Source: Homalodisca vitripennis
Taxonomy: Eukaryota > Arthropoda > Insecta > Hemiptera > Cicadellidae
Direction of reading: 5' to 3'
Length of the DNA stretch: 64,000 bases
Assembly (NCBI RefSeq): GCF_021130785.1
Contig: NC_060215.1
Location: 68,204,501 to 68,268,500 of the forward strand
Shown: one piece after another, positions 49,901 through 62,406 of the stretch
How the letters are laid out: each line of letters begins with the position of its first letter
Position numbering within the stretch: position 1 is the first letter of the stretch
Notes under the pieces: generated by a model
The model's database searches: none
What the model was told of the DNA's origin: nothing
The model's input: the letters and a program-made list of their open reading frames with translations, nothing else
Position numbers and translations under genes: made by a program

Positions 49901-52900
49901 CTCTACCGATTGGCATCTGTTAGTCAAGTGGCTTTCAAACCATTTTCCTGCAGTACCCCTTACTCCCATGTTCTTTAGTTTTTAAGAAGCAGGTCATGAC
50001 TGATACAGTCAAAAGCCTTGCTGTAATCGAGGAACACTGCGGTGGTTGTGTGTCCTTCTTCAATGGATTTTATGAGGCTTTCTATAATGGTTATGATAGC
50101 TGTATTTGTTGATTTGCTCGCTGTAAAGCCATGCTGTTTTTCTGTCAGTAGCTGATGTGAGAGATGCTACAGTAGTCTTGCCAGAACAATCTTTCTATTA
50201 TTTTTGAGAAGGTAGAGAGGGGTGATATTGGTCTATAGTTTTGTGATTCAGTTGAGTCACCTTTTGCAATATGTTCTCTGAGTTTGTGTTTTGGTTTTCT
50301 CTGTGTTCTGCTAACTGCAGAGAGATGCTATAATGATTTTTTTGTAACTACCGGCCCAGCTTCAATGGGATGTGTAATGCTTAATAGTGATGGTGTCTGA
50401 TGATTAACATTTAAACTATTCTGGACAGCTTCTATAGTGAGTTCAATGGTTTATAGTTGAGTTTTTAACTCAGCTACTTCAGTAAGCAGATTTATGGTGT
50501 TGTAGGGTAGAAGGGGGTCATTGAAAGATGCGGTGGTTTGGGTTTCACTATGTTTTACTAATACAGATTCTTGTTGGTTATTATCTACATTGTCTAGGCG
50601 TTTTTTTTTTTTCAAAAAAGTAATAGTTTTTTCTAAGCTGCTTATTTTTAAGACATAAGCTAGCCTTTTATAAGTTGATTCAGTTTTTTGTCATGTTGTT
50701 CAAAAATGTCTTGTTTTGGACCTTAGCAGTTTTTCTTTAACGATTTGAGCATCTTTTTCAGTTATTAACTTTATGAGGTCTTCTATTTTTTGTACGTTGT
50801 TCTCTTCACCTTGTTCCATTTCTTCTATTTTTGCCTCGAAATTTGTCTACTTAGTCTGTAAGGTTCCATTTATTTCTTTCAGGTATGTATTTTCTTCTAA
50901 TAGACCTGCTCCTATTTTTGCCGCCATTTCCAGCTCATGTTCATCACTATCTGTACTTTCTAGGCTTTTATTTTCAATTAGACTCTTTACTAGCTCCTTT
51001 ATAGAGTGGTTTAGGGTATCTACATAATCGTATGTGTTGGAGGTGTTTCCAGTCAATTGTTTTTTATGTGCTCTACAGTTTGTACATTTCCAATTTTTTA
51101 TTTTACCTGGCGTCCACCTTTTTAGATCTTTTTCAGGTATCTGCTGGCAGCATGCATGTGATACCACATATTGCAAAGGCTGGAGCACAGTATCCCAGAG
51201 TATTTTATCCCTACACTACAAGAGCCACATGGATACTTTGTAGGCATTTTATGTTTGTTTTGATGTAAGATATTATTATATAATTTAATTTTAGTTTGAT
51301 TTTAAGTTTTAATCTAATACCATGTCAATATAAATATACTGAAAAAATGTAGAACACTCTGATAGTGAGCTAGTAAATTGGTAAGCAAAGTGGCTAAGTC
51401 AGGGCTGGTGAGGTTGCAGGTGTATGTCACTAACATCTGCCGTGACATGTGAGCTGTCTATCTGTTTTAATTTTTCTCTAGCAGTACTGAGTGGCAACTA
51501 CTCAATTCATCACCACTGAGACACCAAAAGTAGAAATATTGATCAAACCAATAAAAATAATTTTCTATTTAATATAATAAAAATGTCACATAAAACTAAA
51601 ATTGGTAACAGCCACTTAAAAATAATCCAATACACATAACTGTGTTTAATTCAATTTAAAATTATGTTCTTCACATGCAAAAAGAAAATGTCAACAGTGA
51701 GATTTGAACCAGGAACCCTAGATCCAAAGGACTGCCACTCAACCGAGTTATCAAGCCATTCAGAATGTAGATTAACTGGTAAGCTCTACTTAGCCACTGT
51801 CAAATCACTGAAATGAAATTTAAAATCAGCTGTTGTCTGTTGTTTACAAAAAGTTTATTTCACTAACACATTCAACTTTCTTTAGGTTTTAAGTGAAGAA
51901 ATTTATTATTTTCACAAAGAAATTGTGTTGCAAAATAGCTGACAGAGGATAAAAATTAATTGTTAAGAAGTTTACCAATCTTTCAATCTTGAGTTTAAAT
52001 AAAAACAACCAAATTGATATGATAAAATAATGAAGTTTTTACCCAAAACAAACAACCAGTCCCAAAAAACACATGTTCCACACTAACAAAATTAAGTACT
52101 TGAACTGGAAGTAAGACAGTAGACAGTTTATTACCGAAGTAGGTTTCTCAGACCTGTGTATGTATGAATATTTTCTTGTTTGGGAAAATAAGGCAAATTC
52201 AACTATGGCACTAGAATTACTTTAGACCAGATTAAATTATAATGGCTATAAATATACACTTTTTAGCATGTTCTCTTGACCATAGCAGCATGATAAACTC
52301 AACCATGATGTCAAAAATATAATTCTTTCAAACCATAAGTGATCATACTCACGCAAAGACTAAAATAAGAGCTATGGGCAATTTCGTAAAACATCTGAAT
52401 CTGTTAATCATGAACACTGACATAATATGTACCTAAAATACGCTTCTTCCATCTCCGAACTACATAGGAAGTTTGCAGTGCTTGATCAGTACTGTAATGC
52501 AAATATCAAAAACAAACTTACCATCTAACTTTTACTACAGATATAAAAACTGTTATAAAATCCATATTAGTTATTTTTGACAGAAGTAGACTTCTCATAC
52601 CTATGTATGTATATATCTTCTTAATCAGGGCAATAAAGCAAACTCAGCAGAAGCTCTGAAAATATTTTAGACTGGAAGTAAATTTCAATGGCCAAAAGTA
52701 GACCCTTTATATCTGAAGTAGGCTTCTCAGACTGTGTGTATGACAGTAAATGTATGAATGCATTTTCTTGGATCAACTTTAGCATTGGATATATGATTAA
52801 TTTGGTCCAGAAGTACTCATACATACACACAAAGCCTAAAACAAGAACCATTAGAAGTTTTGTTTATTATCTGAAGCTGTTAATCACGAACACTAACATA

Positions 52901-55900
52901 GTATATATTTAAGATATACTTACTTCCATTCTTAAACTACACATAACCCCACCATTCATTATACTATTAATTGCTAAAGCTTTCGGCTTAAGGATTCCTC
53001 TACATTGGAATATATATAAGAGTGTTTTGCTTTCTTCAACAAAAAAAGGCCCATGATATCAATTCCCATAGTACCTGCACAGTGTTCTCTTTTAACCTGA
53101 AGCTATCAACAGCATTATCATTACATTATTTTCTTGTTCAAGAAGGATACCAACATCTTGTCTATTAAAATATACCACATTCTATTTTTAACATCCTACC
53201 CTCAGTTATATGGGAAAAGTTTTGTTCTGTTTCAATGCTTACTTTTTCTTTTTTGATTCACTGTGTGGCTATATTAAAATAAGTTAACAATACTTAGGTA
53301 CTTAGGTATTTTTAGTTTCTCTAATTTCCAAATTTATTTGGTGACTTGAATAAATTTATATAATTATATTTTAGTTGTTATATTGATATTGTGAGTCTGT
53401 TTCAGGAAGTTTACACTTTAAGAAAGGTTTGCGGTCAAAACAACTCATATTGAAAAAAATTCCTGAAGCTATTCCACAGTTTCCTGAAGTTAATCCAAAG
53501 TTTCCACCACAGTTAAATCCAAATATAGTCAAATTTTATAAAAGTTTACTTCATAAGCATGACAGTGCTCAAAACCCTCACTATCAAATTAGACCTATGC
53601 TGATGCCGTATCAACCACCTGTAAAAACCATACTTTATCCAGGTAATCTATAAATGTTTAGTTACTAACCAGGTAATGATAACTTAGTTTCAGCACTCAT
53701 GTACATTGTATTATTTTTCTATAGATTTTAGTACAAAAGACTTTAGACAATAATAATAAGCTCAATTCAAAACAATAATTAAAACAACAATGAATTATAG
53801 TGAAATTTCTAGCTAAATAATAAATACTTAGATTTTTCCTGTAAAAATGTAATACTTGTGTATACTTGTAACTACATAGACATTATAAATAGATATATGT
53901 TGATTTAATAAGTTAAAGATATAATTAATTGTTTCTGGTATTTGAAAACATGTATTATTTAAGTTTTTAGCTGAGTAACAAAATTTTACTATTTGAATAT
54001 TTTAGGAGCCATATTCAAAATGTTATTTTGTAAACATTGTGTTCTATACAAGCAAATTAATATGTTCAGGTTGTGGACTTTCTTAATTGAAACATTCTAG
54101 ACTACAGGTAATTTTTAATTTTAAATATTTTTAAATTTTAAAGCCAGATGTCTACAGACAATTTGCACTACCAAGGTTCTACACAGAGGTTATTATTTCC
54201 ATTTAGCACTCAACTCTTTTGCTTGAAAATCTACTTTGTGAACTTCTGCTGTTCACTTCTGAAGCTTGTGTGAGTATCCTGTGCCAGCCAGTTTCATAGC
54301 TCAAAGAGCCACTTTGTGTCTTTCCCGTTTTCATCGTGGCTTGTAATTGAATGGCGTAATTATCTTAAGCTCTGAAGAATAATAAACTTTATTTCATAAT
54401 AAGTTTAGATGTAAATATTTTGTACTGATCAATCAATAAATATTTATTTTTATTATATGTTTCTTTAACTAGAACTTATATCACTATCATAATTACAAAA
54501 TTATTTTAGAATGTTTTGTAGGAATTACTGAACAGTCTTAAAGTGTAAAACATTGCATACATATAGGACACAAAATTAAGTCTGTTTAATGTATTGACTA
54601 TCAAGATATTTCTTCATAAAAGAGATACAGTAAGCTTTAAAAAATAACCGATAAAATGTTTGTGGTTATTTTTCAGTTGGGAGAATAAAGCGAGATAATG
54701 AGAAGAGCTCTAAAAACATATTTAAAACCAAAGTAAAGATATTGGGAAACTTTAAGGTAAATATAATGACTGTAGAAAATAGCTCCAAGAAATAATTAAA
54801 AAGGTATTGTGTTGAAGTAGCAAGACATTTTTCAATTACTAATTTATTTGATATTTCAGAGAAATGGCTCATTTCTCAAAATAAAGGATAGAAGTCTTTT
54901 GTAGTTATGATAATGAAAACAATTGTATTTTTTATAATATACAAAACAATATTTATAAATATAACATTCAAAATCTGGTTTTGTATATTTTATGTTAAAC
55001 TCCGAAAAGGGGTGTTTGAGAAGCATATTTAACTTGAAACCTTAATTAATCATAAAAATACTTTTTCATACCATTTGCTTACACTTCATTATTTAATAGT
55101 ATACTGTAGATTTACCTTGTATTTACTAGAGATAACTTGTATTAGCATGATAAGTGTTTACTCCTATCACTCACTGACTTAATGCAGTTCCTTAGTAATA
55201 GTGATCTCAGATATGTAGGTTTTATAAGATGCTATGACAAAAAATCAAATGTTAAGGTTTTCCTCACTTTGGATAACCTGGTAAAAACCCTATGTCCATG
55301 AATTAAGCTGTTCACATTTTTTTCATTACAATAGTTCATAGAATCTTCATGGCATCATTAGTTTCAAAACTGTTGACATATCCATGTCAAAAATATTCAC
55401 CTTGAAATATTCTTACAAATATTTATATTATTCTTACAGTGGTAATTACTGATATGTGCAAATCAGGCCTGTTACTTTGGTAAAAAACCACCAAATAAAC
55501 ACTCGTCACTTTTGGAAGTGAGCTCAGAGTCAAGTGTTATTTACAGATGTCTAACTTTTTTCATTTGGATTTTCTTTTCTCCAATCCTCATGGGTTTGGT
55601 GATCCTTTGGCAGCATTACAATCTCTGTTTAAAAATCATCAGCTCTAGACCTTGTTCATGCATCTGCTTGATATTTTTTAGCCCAAGTCATAATTTCAAA
55701 TCTATAGTAACAACATTAGTCAGCATAGTACTGTCAGCAAATTAAGCTCTGTGAAAAAGTTCCCAAGCTTTTAAAAGTAATTTACATTCCTAATTTTTAC
55801 TCTATGTTCAATAAAAGTCATTTTTGCAAAAAACATTGAAATTAGTTTATAGTGTTTTTTTAGGTGAGACCACAAATTTTCTATACATTTACCACATCTG

Positions 55901-58900
55901 GTCAGCACTGATTTTACTTTGTATCACTAATATTTTTTGCTGAGGTTAATAGGTGATACACCTTTCCAACCAACAGCTGTATTCTGCCTTTCACACAGCC
56001 ATTCTGTCTACTAAACGAGTATTAATACTGTAGACTAAACGTGTAGAATCGACAGTGATCATGTTTCCTCCTGTAGACTGGCGATTTTACACTTGTAGTC
56101 TCCCTCCAAACTATGGTTGTAGTTGCTAAGGGATGTCTATTGCTGTGGAGTGTGTGTGTTTTTTAAAATAATAATATACAAAAAAATATTTAATAAACAT
56201 GGATGACTTTGTCATATTGGTAAAGAAGAATAACAAAATTCTTTTAGTAAAATAATTTGTTTAACACTTAACAATAAAAATTACTTCAAAACTTCATATA
56301 TTCTTTTTACATAAATTGGGTTAAGTTATTTTAATGTACTAGTAAATACATTTATTTATAAGATAAAACTATCGTATAAGCAAATAAGTTCTTAGAGTTA
56401 ATCCCTGATTGTTGTATCGTGATAGTTAAAAAAAACATTCAGCCATACAAAACAACACCATTAATGCGCCAAATCACAGCCTTCTCACGTTGATGTACAG
56501 ATAGCCACACCCAAAGCAAAACTTTCTCTAACTTCACAAAGATCTCCAATTTAAACCTGTAAATACTGTGCCCCGATACTTCAAGCAGTTAATTTAATAT
56601 TGAAATAATTCATCATATTAATATGTACAATGGATTTATAATTTATTTAGCAATTGAGTTAAACTATTTAGCTAAATGATTTTGTTAAACTTTAAAAACA
56701 TGAAACAGTACTTATAAGTATACTTTGTTTAGGTGAATCAGCTTTTATTTCATAATAGTTTGCTAAATGCAAGCAACCAATTTGTACCAACTTCAAACTT
56801 GGACAACTTTTATTGGACTTCTAAAACTCCCCAGGTAACTCCTTTAACAATATTAAGTATATTGTTTAATGTTTAATATTATTATTAATTTTTAATAGTA
56901 TTATACTATTTGTATTTAATAGATATTTGTATATATTTATTTGTATATATAAATATTAATATATATTTGTATTTGTAAATATTTTTAATAGTATTTATTT
57001 ATTACTATTATTTTAATGCTCCATTACTGAGTAATGGCTGGCGAAAGATTCTGCTTTGTTTTCAGTTCACCTGGTGAAATTAAGTGATTCTGAAATATTT
57101 CGTTCTTACTTTTTAACTCAAATAAGGTGGATTTATAAGGAACATCACCTGAAAAATCAAATAAAACCACTCTAGAGGTTGTAGTGTGAACATTTTTTGA
57201 GAAAAAGTATGAAATTTGCCAAAAGTCTAATAACAAAAATACCATCTTAAATGTTTGATGTCCAATAACAATGTTAAATGACCAATAAACAATTTGTTTT
57301 TCCAAATACAGATTGTAGAGGATTTAATTCTTAAAACAACCATAATAAGCAAAGTTAGCTAAATGTGTAAAAAGTTATGTAATTGACTCCTCACATATTA
57401 CACTACAAAGGAATCTTTTGCTGTTTTATAATAAGGAATGAGTATCTGATTGGTAACAGCTGGTAATAATTAATCATTTAAACAACAGCTGTTTAAACAT
57501 ATTTAAATAATCAGCTGGGCATTTATTATTAGATGACATACCCGTCGTGTTAACACTGCGTTCAAGAGATCCTCCCATCACCAGGAACCTATGTCACCTC
57601 ATTGTTGAACAAAACAACAAACTGTAAAGATACTGTGTGTTTGTGTTAAGTATTTTAACCAGTTATTTTCATTCATTTTACTAGTGATTTTGTGTTGTGT
57701 GTTTCATTTATTAAAAATGGAAGGTAATATTCATGTGTATTCAAACTCTGAATTAGCAGACATGCATTTAATGTATGGTTTGGGACGCTGCAATAGTACT
57801 GCAGCAAGACGTCTGTATCAAGAGAACTTTCCTAACCGCAGGTGTCCAAGCGCAAGATTTTTGCCACTATTCATCAACGCCTATCTGAAACAGGTTCTTT
57901 GAAGTCTTCGAAGCATAGTAATGCAGGCATCGCCCGATCATGTAGAACTGTTGAATTATAAGAGTTGGTTCTTAATGAAATTTCTGATTATCCTGAAAAG
58001 AGCACTAGAGAATTGTCACTACAGTTCAATGTCAGCCAATCTAATATTCGGAGAATACTACACGAGTACCAGTTACACCCATACCACTTCCAGCATGTCC
58101 AAACTCTTTTGCCACAAGACTACGCTCCCCGTGTTGCTTTTTGTCAATGACTTCTGGGAAAATGTGCTGATCCAAACATCATAAATACAATTTTGTTTAC
58201 CGATGAGGCTCACTTCACAAGAACAGCTATCATTAACTTCCATAACAACCACACTTGGGCAGACAGAAATCCTCATGCTATCAAACCTAATCGCCCACAA
58301 CATCAGTTTTCAGTAAATGTTTGGGCTGGAATCTTAGCAGATCATTTAGTTGTATTAGTGCTTCCTCCCAGGTTTAATGGCTTGTTGTACTTGAACTTTT
58401 TAAGAGACGAGCTACCTAACCTGCTTGATGATGTACCTCTGCATCTGCGCCAAATCATGTGGTTTATGCATGACGGGGCACCTGCGCACTACTCTCTAGC
58501 TGTTCATGGACACCTAAATGAGAGTTTCACAAATCAATGGATAGGCCGAAGTGGACCAGTTCATGGCCAGCAAGATCACCGGACTTAAATCCTTTGGACT
58601 TTTACCTTTGGGGACATTTAAAAACATTAGTTTACTCTTCCCCAATAGATACCATTGAAGAACTCCGATTAAACATGTCTAATGGAATAGAAACCATTAA
58701 GCAGACCCCTGGAGTTTTTGAACGGGCCCGAAACTCCTGAACGCGAGAAGACGCCTGAACGCGTGCATTTCGAATACCGTCAACCGGGGTCACTTTGGCC
58801 CAAATTTTAAGTTTTTCGCTGAATTTTGTTCCATAGATATGTAACTGTTTTAAAAAAACCATTAAACCAGTATTAGTTTCACTTTGTACATGAACTACTG

Positions 58901-61900
58901 AACATTTTAACATAATAAACAATAGTGTTAACCTCAAATATGTATTTTTTTTTTATTATTTAAAGTTGGGCTAAAGCTGACACTGACTTGGGGTCACTTT
59001 AGCCCAAATGTTAAATACCATATAAAAACCATGTCTTTTATGACTTGGGCCAATCCTACACATATTTTACTTTCAATATAGTTTATACTGTATATAAAAT
59101 GGGGGTTTAGGATGGTAAATAATTATTGGCACAATTAAAAAGAAGTAATTTTAATAAGTAAACTAACGTAGGCCTAGAGACTTTTTCACAAAGTAAAAAA
59201 TTAATTAGGGGCCTAAGTTAAATAATAATGTAGGGCCTATTGAGAAAACTTAAAAGAAAACTTGTAGTTCAGGAACCAAAAATTGGTTCCTTTTTAGCAC
59301 TTTTGGTGGGTTGATTTTGCAGAGAATGTCGTCCCATTGATATTCATGACAATCGACCTGCTCCCGGGCCACCTCCAGCACTTCAAGCCTTGCTGCATGC
59401 ACTCAACAGTTACATTCTCTTTTGACAAACTGGTTATTTTTCCTGGGTATTTTTGAGCATTAATACAGAACAATCACAAAATTGTCAATCTCACAGTCGT
59501 CAAAGGTTACCGGGTACGTGTGCTTTTTTGAAACTTGCGCGTGGTTCAACCCGAGTACTTGTAGGCTTACTTTTTGTACCGGTAGTCATTGGAGAACCAC
59601 TGTCTATGCCTAATTCACAATCAGAGAATGTCTCAGATTCTCCATCTGACTCCAACGGTATCCTCTGGTTCATCTTCGGAGGAGGAACTTTGAGTAAGAC
59701 TCTTCCGCCTCTTCTTTTTTGGGATTGATTTTTTGCTTTCCAACAGGAGAAATTTTCTTCACTTTCAGCAGTCAAGACGTCTTGAACAGAAATGCTCTTT
59801 CCAGCAGGAACTTCTACCTTTTTCCCGCTTTTTCCTTGCCGAATTGGAAGTGTTAACATAATCACTTCGGTTTTTTCTCTAGTTGCTCCAAAAAACGACT
59901 CCTCCAACATAGCCAACATCATCCTCGGTTAATTTCTTAGGGAGGCGATCGAGTAACATCTGTTTTTTTTTAGTGGAAAAATACCACATTTAGCAAAACC
60001 AGAGATAAGATTTACAGCCTGATTTTCCTTTAGGCTCATTTAGCAATCCTGGAAAAATGTCTTTTAGGGACAGTCTGAAACTTGGCACTTGATTTAGACT
60101 CTTTCCACTTACGTAGTATGGATCGCCAAACTCTTTTCATCGGCGAAAAGAAGGCCACATCTAAAGGCCTGTGTCAAGTGGGTTGTATTAGGCGGTAAGC
60201 AAACAAACCTAATATTATGGCTTTCACACAGTTCCAAAACTCTAATGCTAATGTGGGAAGAGAGATTATCACCAATAATTACTTTAGGCCCAGCTAGGTT
60301 TTTGACAGCTGGAAGAAATAGCGTTTCAAACCAATCTTCAAATGTGTTGCAGTCAAACCAACAGCTCTTTGTCCGGTTGTAACGGCAGTTTTCTGGACCC
60401 ATTTTCGGTCCAAGTAGACCACAAATGTTCAGCTTTGAATACAACATATGGGGGTAAACATTTGCCTTCGGCATTGCCGCAAAACATTACTGAGGTAGAG
60501 CTTTTGGAAAAAAAAATTGCAAATATTCTCAATATACTTTGTGCCCCGTTTGCAAATGACCCGTTTACTTCCGGGATCGTCCGTCAAATTTGTTTCGTCA
60601 TAATTAAAAATATGACTCAGCGGCACTTTATCAAGTTCTTTAGCCAAATTTTCCATGTAACAATCAATAACTTCTGCGTTAACCTGAGCTCTAACCTTTT
60701 TAATATTTTTGCTAAATCTGGTTGACAGAAGAGGTGCCGATTCAAAAATCCCTTAGCCCAGTCATAGCCTGGCAAGTTATCTTTAAACTTTCCAATTTTA
60801 GTTCCTTTTTTATCAAGGTAGGCTTTAACAGTAAAACGAAAGTCAAGTTCACTTACGGGAAATCCAAAGTCACTTAACCGCACAAGATGTTCTTCTCAAA
60901 AACTTTCTCCTCTTCTGCTGTGAAAGTCGTTGTACCTCCTTTTGGTTTTGAGTGTTTACCAGCTAGTTTGTTTTTAATTGTTGATCGAGGAAATACCATA
61001 CGTCTCTTCAGCAGCACGCTGGGTAATCTCCTTGGAACGAATTGCTCTTAAACATTCTTCCAACGTCTCTGAAGAATAGTTCGCATAAGGCCTAGACCCG
61101 AGAGTCCTTTTGTATTTTCTAGGCATGTTTGTCAGGGCCTAAAACAATAAAAATGGTACCTATGCATTAGATTGATTTGTTTAAGTTAATAAAAGTGTTT
61201 TCGAACCTAAATACATTGGAAAAAGGAACATTTAGATGACACCAACTTAAAAACACTATTTTCTAACCTAGAAAGATGTGGGATAAAGACACCCCAAAAG
61301 TTGGGCTAAAGTCACCCCAACACATATTTTTGCTAATAAAAAAATAAATCATAAGGAAAACATTTAAATCACATAGACATGATGTTTAGCAGATATATAA
61401 AGAATAATTTTTGACACTTACCTATAGCCAAGCTATAAATTCACAACTGTGACGAATTGCAGACAGCTGTGTTGCCAACATTGACAACTGTCAGGCCATA
61501 GAGTATATAAGATAGTAGCATAGACTAGAAAGAGCATAGAGTAAGCAGCAAAATGAGCACCATAACATCGAATTTGGTGGGAAATGAAACGAACAGCGTA
61601 AGATTGAAAGTTTTTTTTTCTGTTTGGGCCAAAGTCACCCTTAAGGGCTAAAGCCACCCCGGTTTGACGGTAACGGAGGTAATTTTGAGCATCATCTTTA
61701 ATCTTCCGGTGAGACTTAAAGCGATTGTAGATATGTTTATTGCATTTAAAAATAAAATTTTGAACTAAAAATATGTTTGTGTTTTACCAGCTGTTACCAA
61801 TCAAATACTCATTCCTTATTATAAAACAGCAAAAGTTTACTGTACAGTGATTACGTGAGGAGTCAATTTCATAACTTTTTTACACATTTAGCTAACTTTG

Positions 61901-62344
61901 CTTATTATGGTTGTTTTAAAAATTAAATTCTCTACAACCTGTATTAGGAAAAACAATCTGTTTATTGGTCATTTAACAATGTTTTTGGACATCAAACATT
62001 TAAGATGGTATTTTTGTTATTAGATTTTTGGTAAATTTCATACTTTTTCTCAAAACCTGTACACAATACAACCTCTAGAGTGGTTTTATTTGATTTTTCA
62101 GGTGATGTTCCTTATAAATCCACCTTATTTGAGTTAAAAAGTAAGAACGAAACATTTCAGAATCACTTAATTTCACCAGGTGAACTGAAAACAAAGCAGA
62201 ATCTTTTGCCTCTGCTCAGTACTCTCTAATGGAGCGTTTCCGGACCTACCTTTATAGAACATTTTTTTCTTATTTTTAGCTCTAAAATCACGTCTTAAAA
62301 TATTTTACCATATTTCTGACTCACCCTGTATATATAAAACAATA

Positions 62345-62406
<62 letters not shown>

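Larger units (their letters stand above)
48920..51250 (-). mobile_element. LINE with PHD-finger ORF1, endonuclease region deleted
   Basis: Minus-strand LINE. The 5' end is near 51250, where an ATG opens a frame with a zinc-binding start (about 50480-51250). It passes directly, near 50285, into the beginning of the reverse transcriptase (QNYRPISPLSTFSKIIE) and ends near 48920. A full element would be 4 kb or more; the C-terminal part of ORF1 and the whole endonuclease are missing, so an internal deletion joined ORF1 to the RT. Confidence 0.75.
48036..53405 (+). other. intron, about 5.4 kb, with LINE and repeats
   Basis: Holds a short LINE scrap (48180-48480), a PHD-finger LINE (48920-51250), a tRNA-like SINE remnant (51680-51790) and a diverged repeat family (48782-48915 and 52100-52960). 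51270-51680 and 52960-53405 show nothing else. Confidence 0.6.
57018..62328 (+). mobile_element. mariner-like element with long inverted repeats, interrupted by a pogo-like element
   Basis: Arms of about 450 bp (57018-57465 and 61784-62235) are inverted copies of each other, with clear but imperfect identity. The right side continues about 95 bp further to a mariner-type terminus, TCACCCTG followed by TA (62329-62330), which reversed reads CAGGGTGAGTCAGAAATATG. The left end lacks this outer part, so it is truncated. Between the arms lies a transposase gene (57717-58774 plus 61673-61702) split by the pogo-like insertion. Without that insertion the element would be about 2.4 kb. Confidence 0.85.

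Noticed and set aside
51690..51770. A functional tRNA gene on the minus strand
   Set aside because: A and B boxes are visible but acceptor and anticodon stems do not pair; SINE remnant preferred.
55400..56000. Possible transposase fragments on the minus strand
   Set aside because: Short protein-like words only, no catalytic motif or terminal repeats; too weak to annotate.
58632..58937. 101-codon minus-strand open frame
   Set aside because: Antisense shadow of the mariner-like transposase and the pogo-like left end.
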